From positions 103,347 through 167,346 of the forward strand of contig JAJAGP010000046.1 in NCBI GenBank assembly GCA_025084515.1: 64,000 nucleotides of DNA, given 5' to 3'. Origin of the DNA: Ancistrus triradiatus. Taxonomy: Eukaryota; Chordata; Actinopteri; Siluriformes; Loricariidae. Both the position numbers and the translations under genes were made by a program. Positions 1 to 11,072 of this stretch are shown piece after piece. The stretch's first letter is position 1; each line of letters opens with the position of its first letter. The notes beneath the pieces were generated by a model that was not told the origin of the DNA, ran no database searches, and saw nothing but the letters and a program-made list of their open reading frames with translations.

Positions 1-640
1 TAAACTGGTATTGCACATGTCAGGGAGATTGTGTCTTGTCTACACTGGCTAAGAAAAGTCTCTAAAATGATCGTGACGCAAAACTAAATTTAGAGCGTAA
101 AGTTTCCCACTTAATCCCCCTGTTGGCCAATGTTGGTACAGCATGAGGATTAAATATTATTATTAGTAGTATTAGCAGTAGTAGGATTAGTATTGTTGCT
201 GTTGTTGTTGTTTCATTAACAGTAGAAAAGTGTGAAGAGTGAATTTTGAGCTAAAATTGTACAACACAATACAAACTCTTCCAACCTTTTTTCATGATTA
301 GATATAAAACAAACTGGTGATTTTCTTCATAATTAACTCTAACAAAGGCAGTCAGCCGTCCTTTACATGTGTGTGTTGTTGGTCGAATCCTTCACAGCCA
401 CTGAAGTGGATTTAGCTTTTTTCTAGCATGGATCTTTAACAAGGACTTGCTGCTGGCTGTTTGACCTTGTTTTCCATTCAACATGGAATCTGTGACTTCA
501 TTCACTCATTCTGTCATTTATTCAGCATTAGAGACAGATCTCTAGCATTTGCACGAGTCTCATGACACTCTTAGTGAAGGAACAGTTGCTTCACTTGGCT
601 GTGGAATCTGTGATATCATTACGTATTATCTGAAACAAAA
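1..640. other. Unique A+T-rich sequence, no gene seen
   Basis: No open frame or known repeat is recognisable. Short TTA/TAG/TTG-rich simple sequence lies at about 155-213. A phrase beginning GGAATCTGTGA recurs about 118 bp apart (near 485 and 602), a weak local duplication. Confidence 0.6.
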
Positions 641-654
641 GGCAACCAGAGCAA

Positions 655-812
655 TGGAGCATCATCTCAAAGCATCCTTACAATTATCTTGGTCCAACTT
701 GCCTAACTGAGCAAGCCAGGGGCGACAGTGGCAAAGAAAAACTCCCTAACTTTATGAGGATGAGACCTTGGGAGGACCAAGCCTCAAAAAGGGATCCAAC
801 CTCCTTAGATGG
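655..812 (+). repeat. Dispersed fish repeat, GGCGACAGTGGCAA family
   Basis: The phrase GGCGACAGTGGCAAAGAAAA near 721, followed by ACTCCCTAAC and a CCTCAAAAAGGGATCC-type tail, matches a repeat I know to be common in teleost DNA. Related copies lie at about 10436-10500 and 50745-50845, and an inverted piece at 1155-1224. Its class (SINE or DNA element) cannot be settled here. Confidence 0.6.
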
Positions 813-1140
813 TAAATGTAATAATTAAGCAAAGTTATCTAATTATTAAGGTTTTAGTAATGGTTTAACTACAATAAAGTGGCTAAATATAAACATTAAA
901 AGAGAGAACATGTCAAATATAAAAGAACAAATCTAACAAATAAAATGTAATAATGAAAGAGATTATAATAAATTAAAATGAATTCAATATTATGAAGGAT
1001 ATAAAATAGAGATATAAAACTAGAGAATATAAGACATCGTATATATAAATAACATATTGAATATGTATATTATATTATATTATCTATTTTTCTATGTATC
1101 TGCCTCTGGGTATTTAAACTGTTATTATATATGCATTATT
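813..1140. other. A+T-rich spacer, no gene
   Basis: Very A+T-rich sequence with TATATTATATTAT runs near 1065-1085. No ORF or structured repeat was recognised. It separates a forward and an inverted copy of the GGCGACAGTGGCAA repeat. Confidence 0.6.
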
Positions 1141-1154
1141 TAGGTAATTGGGAG

Positions 1155-1224
1155 GGCCAGAACGTCTTCCTTATTACATTTAGGAAGTTTTTTCCTTGCC
1201 ACTGTCACCCTACGCTTGCTCATT
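1155..1224 (-). repeat. Inverted fragment of the GGCGACAGTGGCAA repeat
   Basis: TTTTTTCCTTGCCACTGTC around 1189-1207 is the reverse complement of the core at 721-740, and GCTTGCTCA follows where the forward copy has TGAGCAAGC. With 655-812 it makes an imperfect inverted pair about 340 bp apart. Confidence 0.5.
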
Positions 1225-1242
1225 TGAACCCAAGTGTGAAAA

Positions 1243-1335
1243 TTTTGGGTCTAGTCTTAGACAATATGAAATGGTCATTATGCCATCCCTAAAACAACAA
1301 ATCTAATGGTGGCCAAAGACTTTTGCACATGGCTG
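1243..1335 (-). mobile_element. Right-end remnant of a Tc1-like element (AAAGTCTTAGGCC terminal repeat)
   Basis: ATGGTCATTATGCCAT, then ACAACAAATCTAATGGTGGCC and AAAGACTTTTGCAC, ends in CTG followed by TA at 1336-1337. The same order is seen at the right ends of the copies at 3637-4016 and 30916-31350. The left part is missing, so this is a solo end. Confidence 0.65.
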
Positions 1336-1337
1336 TA

Positions 1338-2600
1338 AACGAACATCCATTTTGGTTGCTCCCGAATTCTGTTGTACTAAATTCAGACGTGTTTTCACAA
1401 TTGTATTTTTACAGACAAACATAGCAGAGCATATAAATATCTGACTTGTTGAAGATAGCACCTAGCTATCAGACTGGCTTAGTTATTGGTTTGGTTTCCC
1501 AGACCCTTGCCATCCTGCAGCTCTGTATATGGAACCTTGCCACTCTTTAACAGAAATTCAAATGTGCATTATGGTAATACGGACGCAAAAACCAGGCTAC
1601 AACTGCAAATATATACCATTTCTACACAAGCCGCATGGTATGAACGGGTAAATCGGGGGCAGTTCCTGTTCTCACGTTCAGCTTTCCTCACAGATGGAAT
1701 TTGTAATCATGCTTGACGATTCTCTCATACTAGAGCTCATATTGGCGATAGATTGTGGCATAGCCGTGTCCTGTACTACCGAGCGGGCACATGGACTCTA
1801 GTTGTCTCATCGTCAGCACACTGTGAGCGAGGGTTATATCACCATGATGGATGAGACTCAGACACAGAGGAATGACGAGACGACGTCCCTCAGAAGCCAA
1901 TCCTCTGATGACTCGCTCTCTCGGGCAAAGATCGGGCTAAAATGGCAGTAATTGTAGGGTCACCGCTGGCGTCTCGAGCGCTATTTAAGATCAGCTTGAC
2001 TAGTTCAGGTCTCTGTTTATCATTCGGAGAGACATATGGGGATCATCCGAGTCCACGGTTCATCTGTAGCCGGTGCAGTTAGGTAAACACGCTCTGTGAG
2101 TGACTGCGCATGCCATCATGCCCACGTCGTTCATCGGACAGCTTGCAGATGGCTCCGGAAACAGCGAAATGTGCCAGTTCATTTCAGGCGCTTTTCAGAA
2201 GCATCGCTGATGAGCATAATCCAGCCTTTAGCATAAGTGCTCTGGTGGGCGGTTGTCATTTTCTCTACAATTTCATACCAGATCCAAATCATACGCTCTA
2301 TGAAAATGTACTCGGCGCTATAGGCGAGCGTTTTACTCCGAGATGTGACATTATGGTCCAAATCACCAGTTTTCATAATTACTAATTATTGGCTGTACTC
2401 GCCTGTGTAATCACAGCAAACACAGGTAAGCAAACATCTCACTTATCCACTGAGCTGAGCTGCTGCTAACAACGCGAGCGAGCCTCATCTTTTTAGCCCT
2501 TTGTGCTAATTCCCAGATCAAACATTGGCGGTTTTGTTCTATTACGCTGGCCCTCTTGAAATGCCATCTCTGAAATCTCCCTTCATTAATAGCCTGGTAT
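1338..2600. other. Unique sequence, no supported gene
   Basis: Mixed-composition sequence with ordinary CpG content. A 91-codon plus-strand ORF (2110-2385) and an overlapping minus-strand ORF show no recognisable motif or credible splice context. The TATTTAAG near 1982 is not supported as a promoter. Conservation in other fish would be needed to call any function. Confidence 0.5.
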
Positions 2601-2968
2601 TGTGCTTGCTTTTTCCCCCACTCGCTCAGCTGGCCTCATTGACTGCGTGCTGAAAGACAGGGATATAATTCCACCTCATTGTGCAGCCTGGAGTAATCAG
2701 TCATTGACAAATGGGCTCCATTCCAATGCAGGCCTTCAGAAACCTTCAAGTGTTGTAAGTCTTAGAAGGAAAATCATGGATTGTTGAGACCGCTTACTGC
2801 TTTGAGCTTTATTGTTTCATCCAAATGAGGTTGGTTGGTCTTTGAACAAGGTCCTTAACCCTTAGTGTTCCATGATATATCAGCAAAATGCAAAGTCATG
2901 TCAAAACAACAAAAACAAAAACAGTAAAATGCCTGGTTGGGGAATTTTGTCTGGAATTAGTTCCAAAT
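2601..2968. other. Unique sequence with one splice-flanked open segment
   Basis: A pyrimidine-rich run ending in CTCAG (AG at 2628-2629) precedes an open stretch 2630-2754, which is followed by GTAAGT at 2755. The segment is open in one plus-strand frame, but the translation is not recognised. It may be a chance cryptic exon, so no CDS is called. Confidence 0.35.
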
Positions 2969-2990
2969 ACAGGTATGCACCATTTAACGT
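2969..2990 (+). repeat. Fragment of the GGTATG...GTTTAACGT dispersed repeat
   Basis: AGGTATGCACCATTTAACGT matches the starts of related sequences at about 41479 and 50509, which continue with GCGCATT/CCGCATT and a GAAAC box. Here the match stops where Tc1 sequence begins, so this is probably a truncation junction. Confidence 0.45.
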
Positions 2991-3508
2991 CACACAAGTC
3001 CTAAAAGTAGATAAAGAGAACCCAGTTAAACAAATGAGACATATAATAATAGACACAAATATTATACTTGCTCATTTATTTATTGAGGAAAATGATCCAA
3101 TATTACATATTAGTGAGTGGCAAAAGTATGTGAGCCTCTAGGATTAGCAGTTAATTTGATTCTTCGGTTCTGCTCTACACAACACGTTTGTGGAAGTGTA
3201 TCATGGCACGAACAAGGAGCTCAGAAAAAGAGTTGTTGATGCTCATCAGGCTGGAAAGGGTTACCAAACCATCTCTAAAGAGTTTGGACTCCACCAGTCA
3301 GACAGATTGTGTGCAAATACTGAAAGCAAAGGCTCACATACTTTTGCCACTCACTAATATGTAATATTGGATCATATTCCTCAATAAATAAATGACCAAG
3401 TATAATATTTGTGTCTCATTTGTTTAACTGGGTTCTCTTTATCTACTTTTAGGACTTGTGTGAAATACAGAAAATTCTAAAGGGTTCACAAACTTTCAAG
3501 CAACGCTG
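2991..3508 (+). mobile_element. Tc1 deletion derivative, about 0.5 kb
   Basis: Two long inverted arms face each other. The left arm starts CACACAAGTCCTAAAAGTAG and runs to GTGAGTGGCAAAAGTATGTG. The right arm is its complement and ends AAACTTTCAAGCAACGCTG with TA at 3509-3510. Between them is the start of a Tc1 transposase (ATGGCACGAACAAGG near 3203) and part of its first helix-turn-helix, then a large deletion. About 100 bp of the outer left arm is missing. It shares ends with the copies at 15875-16872 and 61117-62603 and could only have moved with transposase supplied in trans. Confidence 0.85.
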
Positions 3509-3636
3509 TAACTTGAGTCTCAGGTTCATTTCTCTTTGATACTCGCTCAAAACTCGCCTTATAACAATCAAGACCATCCAGGTTCACCATGTAAACCAGC
3601 TCTATACAAGCATAAACCAGCTTATACTCTATAGTA

Positions 3637-4016
3637 CAGTGCAAAAGTCTTAGGCCACCATTTGATTTGTTGTTTGTCGATGATTGGATCCAAGAATTTA
3701 AAACTGGGATTCGTCACTCCATAGTCCTCATTTCCACCAATCTGCTCTTCGTTCTAGTCTTTGTGAGCTTTAGTGTATCTCAGTGTATACCATTCCTGAT
3801 CAAGCTTCTTCTGTAGAAGGGTCAACTTGGCATCAAACTGAATTTTTTTTCTGATTTTATTTCAGTTTTTTAATACTGCAAAGAAACGTCCTGTGTTTTC
3901 TGGCTGTATTCTATTACAGAGACTGAGAAATAATTACAGTATACATGGTCATTATGCCATTACTAAAACAATGGTATATGCAATCTAATGGTGACCTAAG
4001 ACTTTTGCACAGTGCT
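3637..4016 (-). mobile_element. Tc1-like deletion derivative, about 380 bp
   Basis: CAGTGCAAAAGTCTTAGGCC at the left and GACCTAAGACTTTTGCACAG at the right are inverted ends, with TA just outside the left end (3635-3636). Read on the minus strand, 3690-3735 contains a degraded W-S-D-E-S-Q-F block, the first catalytic Asp region of a Tc1-like transposase, with a stop shortly after. Most of the transposase is deleted. Related copies: 8349-8887, 30916-31350 and the end remnants near 1.3 and 60.86 kb. Confidence 0.8.
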
Positions 4017-5920
4017 GCAGTTCAAAGTTTTCACTTTTGTGATATATTACAAACACCTTTTATTTGAACCTTAATTTATTTTGGGGGCCAAGTCTATAAA
4101 CATCGTATTTCCAGTCAATGGTAAAACCACTTCAGTCCTAAATTTGAAAAATCAGGAGAAACTCTGCCAAGGTTTTGTCTTGTTAAATAGCTTCACGGAT
4201 AATACAGCATTGGATTTGACTCAGGGTGAAGCCAGGCCACCGCTACTGTTTTAGAATTAGAGCTTAATCTGTTTCACTGCGAGGAATCGAATCCAGAGCA
4301 CATCCTGCTGTTTTATACTCCGTCTCAATGTTTTACGCACTTTACTTCTCTTATTTACTACTAATGATTAAGACTCTTCAGTAAATCTTACTGCACGGGG
4401 CAGGGGTTTGCTTCTGCTCAGTATTTGCTAACAGACACCCATGCTAACGAAACACGTGCTGATATATTTCCCTGCCTTTGCTTATTTCACATGATTTTCT
4501 TTGTAATGGTGAAACGTGCACAGCTGTTCAAAAAGCAGCTCAGCAAGTACGCCGCGTATTGTGATAGATGTTCCTTGTGTAGTTATAATTCTTATGTTAA
4601 TACAGACTGCTAGCCATATTTACATGGATTAGCATGTGCAGTGTTGTTATACCAACATCTGTTCGTGTTAAGGGTGGTTTGCTGGCATAAGCATCCGCCG
4701 TTATATTTCACTGACAAACCATTTAATAATGTTTGAAAATACACTGTGGTTAGCCATGACTCAGCATTTTACCTATAGCTAGCTTCAGTGTTTAGCATCG
4801 ATTCTGGTTGTGTTAATATTATACATAATATTCACTTTACCCATTTAATATGAGGGTGATTCTTCAATTAGGGGAAGTTTTACATCCACAGGTTATAAAT
4901 TCATGTTAGAAATACGTTTAAATAAATAGTTTAGCTACTAAAATCACCAACTTATGAACCTAAATCTATACTCACTGTATATACACAAAGCTCCTTCAGG
5001 GCTTCCACATTGGGAAACCATCTTCAGTATTTAGCAATTTAGTCTCCTGACTGACTACAACATTTGGCTAAGTAAAGCAAAAGCATCCCGTTTAACCCTT
5101 GCTTGTCCTGGTCTGGGTCAGATTGCAGTCTTGAGCCTGTCCCAAGCTAAGCTCCATTGGGGATGTACCTGAAGTACGAAGGACTTGTGCTATTATAAAT
5201 GAAGCGTTCTTTGTATTTGACAAGTTGAAATCTAAAACAACGTTAAAACGCTAACTGCCAGTTCAACCCTTTTCTCCACGCTTGTTCAAGGCCGTAGCAA
5301 CTTCGGAATTGCGAGTCAGTCCGGATGAAGATGTCTGTTCAAGTTAAAAGTACATTCTCACTGACAAAAATCAGGTGTGAACGCTGCCAGGGAGGATGAA
5401 GACCAATTTAGCAGGAAGCGAGCTCAAACCAATTTCTCTTCGTTTTCATTCTTTCTCAGGTGACTTTTAGTAATGGCGGTGTTCCTGGAAGCTTTAATTG
5501 CATGCCTGACCACTGCTGCAAGTCTCCAGGGTCTTTATGACAGCTGTGTGCTGTGAATAGTTCATCCAATGGGTTTTTTTAAAGATAGGGCCAGACTCTG
5601 GAGACCTTTATGTGTCCAAATGCGGCCCAAATGCAGCAGTATCAGTGGATCTCCGGCGTGTCTGTGGCTCGGCAGTACTGAACTCTGTGCGGTGTGTTTG
5701 GTTATTCAGTTCATTTCGGAGTGTGGTTCCTGTGGTTGGCCTCCTTGCTCCAGTGGCACCAACGTGAGTACAGAAATGTGATTGCAAACTCAAAATAGAA
5801 TTTGCATCAACACATCGACTCTGCCAAAGAGGTGTTTTCTGCCCGAAAACCTTGTGTGTTACATAAATAAACCTTTCTAAGATTGCTCTATAATTTTTGT
5901 TAGGGTGGCCTCTTACACTT
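4017..5920. other. Unique sequence, no gene seen
   Basis: About 1.9 kb of ordinary intergenic or intronic sequence. Short ORFs at 4425-4613 and 5569-5793 have no recognisable domain and overlap ORFs on the other strand. No clear transposon ends or simple repeats were seen. Confidence 0.55.
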
Positions 5921-5924
5921 GCCG

Positions 5925-6265
5925 TGCAAATCTTACTGATCTTCTAAAGAAATACAGACCATCCCGAGCTCCTGCAGATCGTACTGATCTCTTAAAACAA
6001 TATAGCTCGTGCTGAGCTTTTGCAGCTCTTAACGACCTCATAAAGGAAGATTGAATGAGCATCTGCATGTCTTACTTTTCTCCTAAAGCAGCAAAGCCAA
6101 ATTGTAGCTCCTCCATATCTCATTGATCTCCTCAACCAGTATGGCGTATTCAGAGCTCTCCTTAAACAACAAACCCCGTCATGACCTAATGCATATCTTA
6201 CTTATCTCTTAAAGCAACATGGCTTGGGTGTCTGCATATCTTATTGCTATCCTCAAACAGTATAG
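5925..6265 (+). repeat. Degenerate minisatellite, about 45-60 bp unit
   Basis: A phrase like CTTACTGATCTCCTAAAGCA(A/G)(T/C)ATAGC recurs near 5934, 5990, 6030, 6073, 6118, 6205 and 6240, with GAGCTCCTGCAGAT-like spacers. Copies are strongly diverged. One more copy appears at 6733 beyond a block of transposon fragments, so the array was probably split by insertion. Confidence 0.6.
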
Positions 6266-6313
6266 CTTATATAGTTTAGTTTTTTACAGTGTAGTTTTTG
6301 AGCTCATTACTAG

Positions 6314-6445
6314 CCCTAAATTGCCCCGTCCCAACCTTTTTTGAGATGTGTTTTGCAGGCCTGAAATGCAGTTGACCAGAAATACCATTAAATATCTTGG
6401 GTTCATACTGTCTGCAATGAAATAAAAGTCAAAGGAAATGTAAGG
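6314..6445. mobile_element. Fragment of a fish DNA transposon end
   Basis: TTGCCCCGTCCCAACCTTTT, then GAGATGTGTTTTGCAGGCC and AATATCTTGGGTTCATACTG, resembles the end of a common teleost Tc1-type element with a GTCCCAAC-TTTTTT terminal motif. Only one end is present. The assignment rests on remembered family features. Confidence 0.45.
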
Positions 6446-6480
6446 AGCAGTGCTTTAGTCAGCCACTTGCTTGTTTGTAG

Positions 6481-6680
6481 GTGACCAAATACTTATTTTC
6501 CACCATGATTTACAATTAAATTCCTTAAAAATCCTACAATGTGATTTCCTGGATTTTTTTCCTCATTTTGTCTCTCATAGTTGAAGTGTAGCTATGATGA
6601 AAATGACAGACCTCTCTCATCTTTCTAAGTAGGAGAACTTGCACAATTAGTGGCTGTCTAAATACTTTGTTGCCCCACTG
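6481..6680 (-). mobile_element. Solo end of a Tc1 element (CAGTGGGGCAA family)
   Basis: The minus strand reads CAGTGGGGCAACAAAGTATT from 6680, then passes through GTGCAAGTTCTCC, GATGAGAGAGG and a TACACTTCAACTATGAGAG-like stretch, to GGTGGAAAATAAGTATTTGG at 6481. This is the long terminal inverted repeat of a Tc1 element widespread in fish. The flanking TA is at 6681-6682. The transposase and opposite end are missing. Confidence 0.8.
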
Positions 6681-6724
6681 TATTTGCTTATTTGTGTTTC
6701 CCATACCGTCACAACTTTTTTTTC

Positions 6725-6780
6725 TGATTAGTTCTTACTGATCTCCTTAAGCAGTGTAGCCCATTTGAACTCCTGTGTAG
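6725..6780 (+). repeat. Detached copy of the 5.9-6.3 kb minisatellite unit
   Basis: GTTCTTACTGATCTCCTTAA, then GCAGTGTAGCCC and GAACTCCTGTG, matches the degenerate unit before 6265. The transposon fragments at 6314-6680 lie between them. Confidence 0.5.
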
Positions 6781-6784
6781 GGGT

Positions 6785-7640
6785 GTTTGTACACACTGCA
6801 TGGTATAGCATGTTTATTACATGGTTATGTCCATTTTATGAAGTGGGAGTTAAGCAAAGTGTCAGCAGCAAGTAGCATTTCGTGTGTACATTTTAAGCAT
6901 CCTCCTCGCACGGCTATCCTGTTTGCTTAAAATAGCTGCGTCTGCTTTGTTTCTGGTTGTGTGTGCAGCATCCATCACGGCGGGTTGTTATCAAAATGTG
7001 GACCGGTACTTTGTATTAGTTTGGACGGATGGCAGGTTTGGGCTGAGAGCAAGGACCAGCAGAGGACCAGCAGAGGACAGTCATTAGTCACTGAAGTCAT
7101 GCGTGCGGTCATGCTGCTTGCTACACATACTGTCTATATGGATGCATGTAGTGTGTGTATTGTTATTGGGTGAGTGCGAGTCCTGCCTGTGTGTTCTGTC
7201 GCTTCACTTTAAATTAAATAACACATTTGAATCCATTAAAGAGGGTCCAGAGTAACACAGGGACAAACCTCAACCTGTGAACTTGTCACACATGACAAAT
7301 CGAGGTGTTTTCCAGATGAACCCGAGCACGGCGTGTGTTTCTGAATTTGCTATGTTGTTGTGTGGCTGGACAACCCAGCTGGAAGGCGCCGCTGGGACCC
7401 GAACCCAGGTCACAGCAGCTGTGGAACACCAAGCGTCTATCAGAAACGCATGCCAGAGGCAAATCATATAGATTTCTCTACACCAGTCAGCGTAAACCGA
7501 GTCATTTTCTGCAGTAGGAACTGGTTTATATTTGCAAGCCCGTGTCCCAGACCTTTTTCCGCTAGCATCCTGGCTTATTATGTCCTAAAATACAGCACTG
7601 CAGCAGCAGCAGCACCCAGTTCTGCACGTCCCGCTTCCCC
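6785..7640. other. Unique sequence, no gene supported
   Basis: Several overlapping short ORFs on both strands (6884-7087, 7270-7471, 7360-7662) have no family signature. A short CAG run is near 7600. Nothing else is recognised. Confidence 0.5.
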
Positions 7641-7642
7641 TT

Positions 7643-7915
7643 TTGGACACCAATTATTGTAAGAGGACAAAACAGTCACAGACCTCATTAGTGTGTGAAA
7701 TCGGGTCGGCCCAGGGGACTGGAAGTGGTGGAGGGCTTGTGCTGTTAATTAGAGCTCGAGCAAGACCTCGGCGAGCCCCCAGACCCGCCGGACGCCTGTG
7801 CAAGGAGTGCGGTAGCTCTGATTTCACTTATCAATCGAACCATCCCGTCGGGGCCTGGAGGAATTCCCAGTTTGCTATTATTAGTGCACTCCAAATTAAT
7901 GACTTTTTCTTTTTG
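7643..7915. other. Candidate conserved noncoding block
   Basis: CpG-bearing unique sequence containing TTAATTAGAG near 7745, TATCAATCG near 7829 and CCAAATTAATGAC near 7890, motifs of the kind bound by homeodomain factors. A 105-codon ORF crosses it but has no recognised domain. The block is free of repeats. Function is inference; alignment to another fish genome would settle it. Confidence 0.25.
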
Positions 7916-7919
7916 TTTC

Positions 7920-8345
7920 TTCTGCCCAAAGGTTACTCTTGCCGAGTGACCTTGAGTTAGAGGGTGATGAAATTTTCTCTGAACGTCATATTGTCACGGG
8001 TGGATACAGGCATAACTGGGAATGTTTATTTAAAGAAATGGACAGGGTGAGATCGTGCAAAACTAGGAAGCTACTGGTGCGAATGCATACACACACATCC
8101 ACCCATTACACGCACAAACTAAGCTAAAGATAGCACGCACAGAGGAGGATAAGGCTAGTGACATAAATATACACAGTGGAGGCTACAGCTAACGTTAGCG
8201 TCATACAAATACACAAGAGATGCCATGGCTCATCGTGGCGTACATATACCGCAATGCATGGTCAGTTGCTTCAAATCCATGGTACAGAGGGAAACCTCTA
8301 ACCTCAAATATGATTCCCTTCAGATAGAAGTTCCGGTTAAATAAG
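7920..8345. other. Unique sequence, nothing recognised
   Basis: No repeat or gene seen; short ACAC-rich stretch near 8090. Confidence 0.5.
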
Positions 8346-8348
8346 TGA

Positions 8349-8887
8349 TACTGTGCAAAAGTCTTAGGCCACCATTAGATTTCATGTATTAACAATGGTG
8401 TGACCACAGCCGCTCTCACAGCACACTTCAAGGGACTACTTTGGGAGGAGCTCCCTGAGAACAGCAAGGCTTTTTTGGTAGGAACGCTGTGTGATTCTGA
8501 AGTGACATAAGCCACGCAAATTTAGATTATAGAAATAATCTGATGATTGGATCCTAAAATTTCAAACTTAGATCATAGTCTTCTTTTCCACTGATCTTCA
8601 TTCCAATCTCTGTGAGCTGTAGCATATCTCAGGCTTTTCACCCTGTTCCCTTTCTGAAAAAGTGGTTCCTTGGCTGCTACCCTTCCTGATGATGTAAGTG
8701 TGGGGGGAGATCACACTAAATACTTCCCACTGTATCCTATAGAAGCTGGGTTTTTTAATCAGTTTAATCTGCAGTGTCCTGTATGTTATGGTTATATTCC
8801 AGTAAAGAAACTGAGAAATAATTAAATATGGTCATTTATCATATCTATGCAAAAACAACGGTGGCCTAAGACTTTTGCACATTACTA
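8349..8887 (-). mobile_element. Tc1-like deletion derivative carrying a nested repeat
   Basis: The left end ACTGTGCAAAAGTCTTAGGCC and the right end GGCCTAAGACTTTTGCAC are inverted copies. The interior shares GATGATTGGATCC and the ACTGAGAAATAATTA segment with the copy at 3637-4016. A block of about 140 bp (8393-8535), absent from that copy, interrupts the left half. The transposase is reduced to traces on the minus strand. Confidence 0.75.
8393..8535. repeat. Repeat nested inside the Tc1-like copy
   Basis: The phrases TTTGGGAGGAGCTCCCTGAG, GGCTTTTTTGGTA and GACATAAGCCACGCAAAT recur in similar order at 34690-34805. Because the element at 3637-4016 lacks this block, it is best read as an insertion into the Tc1-like copy. 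Confidence 0.5.
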
Positions 8888-8889
8888 TA

Positions 8890-10435
8890 TCAAGTCAGTG
8901 CTCGAATCTAGAGTCTGCGTAGTGAAATTAGCAACCCGGCAGATGTGTACTTCGTTCTTGACCTTTATCTAGCAGTCTAGCTCCATGGTTGCTGACAGAA
9001 AGCCTGATTATCTGGGTCATGTCAAGCCCTAAGTTGGAGTGTGGCCACGCGCCACAGGGTCCCGAAGCATATGGGGTGTAAGAAAAATAAAAATAGTGAT
9101 ATGCTGAGAATAAACACGCCCCATCCGGCAGGAAATTAGGTTCCTGTATTTGATTTATTTATGTATGCTTATAGAAACAGATCATGAATAGTAAGCTCTA
9201 GGTTAGTGTTTATAAAGCAGAGGAGAAATTCCAGCCCAGAATAATGATTGTGCGTCTCTCGCGCTCCTGCTTACTCACTCCTGGTCGGATTAAAGTGCTG
9301 TCGGACTCCCCAGGCCATTGCACCTTGAAATGAGTTAGGTGAAGCTTGAATAATCTCTTGTCCGGCAGGCCAGACGAGAATCACAAACAGGTGGCTCGAG
9401 GTGGACGCCTGAGCGAGGGAGACATTCGTGAAAACGCGAGACAAAAAGAGACAAGTATAATTTCGGCGCATTATTAGTACCATTACTATTTGTTCCCCTG
9501 CGACGGGGACGCCATCGTCGATCTCATCTGGAGAGGCGAGCCATAATCCGTTAGGAGACACCGGTCCCACAGCTAATGATTCATCTGCAATCCTGTGCAG
9601 GAGCAAAAAGGGAGACGAGGATCATGAGCTGAAGTGAAGATGAGAAGGAGCAAGGAAAAAAAAGGTTTGAGGGCAGAGACAATTGGACAGTGTATTGCTG
9701 TTGGCTACCAAACGCTCAGTCTTATCGAAATCAGTTTAGCTACGCAAGCCATTTTTCAAAACTGAAGTAATAAAATGGCATCAAATTGAGTTTTTTTTCC
9801 TAATGTAATAACAGTAGTAGTGCCTCCGCTCTGAGCCTCCGTCGGATCCCTACGCTAAGCGAAGCATCCTCGATTTTTCAGCAGTGGGCTGCATTTTAAA
9901 TTCACCCAAGCAGGCGACTATTGAAAGCGCAGTATTTTCTGTCTGTCTGCCCATTATAATGACTCTCTTCGAGCACGGAGACTCAAGGCTGCCATGCTGT
10001 GAGTTAATAGTACGCTAGAGTCGGAGAGAGTGGGAAAGAGCGAGTATGGCGGGCGGACGATGGAGAACGCGCTGCAGCTTTTGATTGCTGTGCTAACGGG
10101 ATTAGTATTCTGAGGCGGCCGCTTCCATCTCGCCATCTCTTTCTGTAGTGGCTGAGCACTGAGAGCTTTTATGTTCAGCCTCGGTTCTCACACACACACA
10201 CACACTCACACACTCACAAAGTCCCAATCCACTCTTCTTCACCCTGAAACACGCACCAGCTCAAACAGCTCAGAGGTCTCCTCTGGCAGACGGCCATCAC
10301 CCTGGCCCGGTCTGGGATATGGCTTTGTCATCGGGGAAATGCTTGTTTAGCCTTAAAGAGCAAAGCCAGAGAGATGAACGGAAAATGGACCATAAATCTG
10401 AATTCATTTCTGTTTTATTCCATTCAATACCCAGT
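8890..10435. other. Unique sequence with candidate noncoding constraint
   Basis: No gene. The 9471-9610 stretch contains GCTAATGATTCATCTGCAAT and is CpG-bearing and repeat-free, as are parts of 9800-10140. A 111-codon minus-strand ORF (9271-9606) has no domain signature. A short CA run lies at about 10190-10210. Confidence 0.4.
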
Positions 10436-10500
10436 GTCACAAAGCTGCAGACTAAGCCAGAGGCGACAAAGGCGAGAAGAACTCCCCGACAAGCGTAAGA
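10436..10500 (+). repeat. Fragment of the GGCGACAGTGGCAA-type repeat
   Basis: GTCACAAAGCTGCAG, then AAGCCAGAGGCGACAAAGG and AGAACTCCCC, matches the repeat at 655-812, with substitutions in the core. Confidence 0.45.
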
Positions 10501-10522
10501 AAGGAATTGTAAGCAGGAGCGG

Positions 10523-10561
10523 TCTAAGTCTCAACTTGGTGTTTATGACTTGAGACTTAGA
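10523..10561. repeat. Perfect 12-bp inverted repeat (hairpin)
   Basis: TCTAAGTCTCAA at 10523-10534 is exactly complementary to TTGAGACTTAGA at 10550-10561, with a 15-base loop. It follows the repeat fragment above. It may be a remnant of transposon ends or a chance cruciform. Confidence 0.6.
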
Positions 10562-11072
10562 ATTGAGACGGATGACTCGGAAAGACTTGATTTCTTATTT
10601 CGTATTAGCATTTCATGTATTGAGAAGTTAGGGATTTTTGGGTAGTTTGTTCATTGAAACATGATGCGCAAATCTGGCAACCTGTCAGAGCTGCGGGAAA
10701 CCGGCAGAGACAAACGTACGAAGAATCTCGTAACATGGAAGCCGAAGTTTGGATTCAAGGATTATGTTGTTGACATTAGTAAAAAAGAGAACAGTGATAT
10801 GCAAGGTCTGCGGATCAAAAATCGGCGGCATGACACCACCCTGACGTTCAACTACATCCGTCACTACAAAACCCACAAAGAAATGTACACTTTTGTTAGC
10901 TACGTTTTTGGCTAGTCAAACATCAAGAAAGATAACATTAAGATACACTCGTTGCCAAAAAAAATAACTCTACCAGATAGACATGTCGGATTACTGCCTT
11001 CGTTTGCAGTGGTGTCATGAACGAGAAAGCTGGACTGCTATGGACTGGAACCGCATCATGCTTAGCAACGTA
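10562..11072. other. Unique sequence, no gene supported
   Basis: An 84-codon plus-strand ORF (10661-10915) overlaps a minus-strand one. Neither resembles a known family. Nothing else is seen before the LINE tail. Confidence 0.5.

Noticed and set aside
9271..9606. 111-codon minus-strand ORF
   Set aside because: No recognisable domain, no splice context, and the region reads as noncoding unique DNA.
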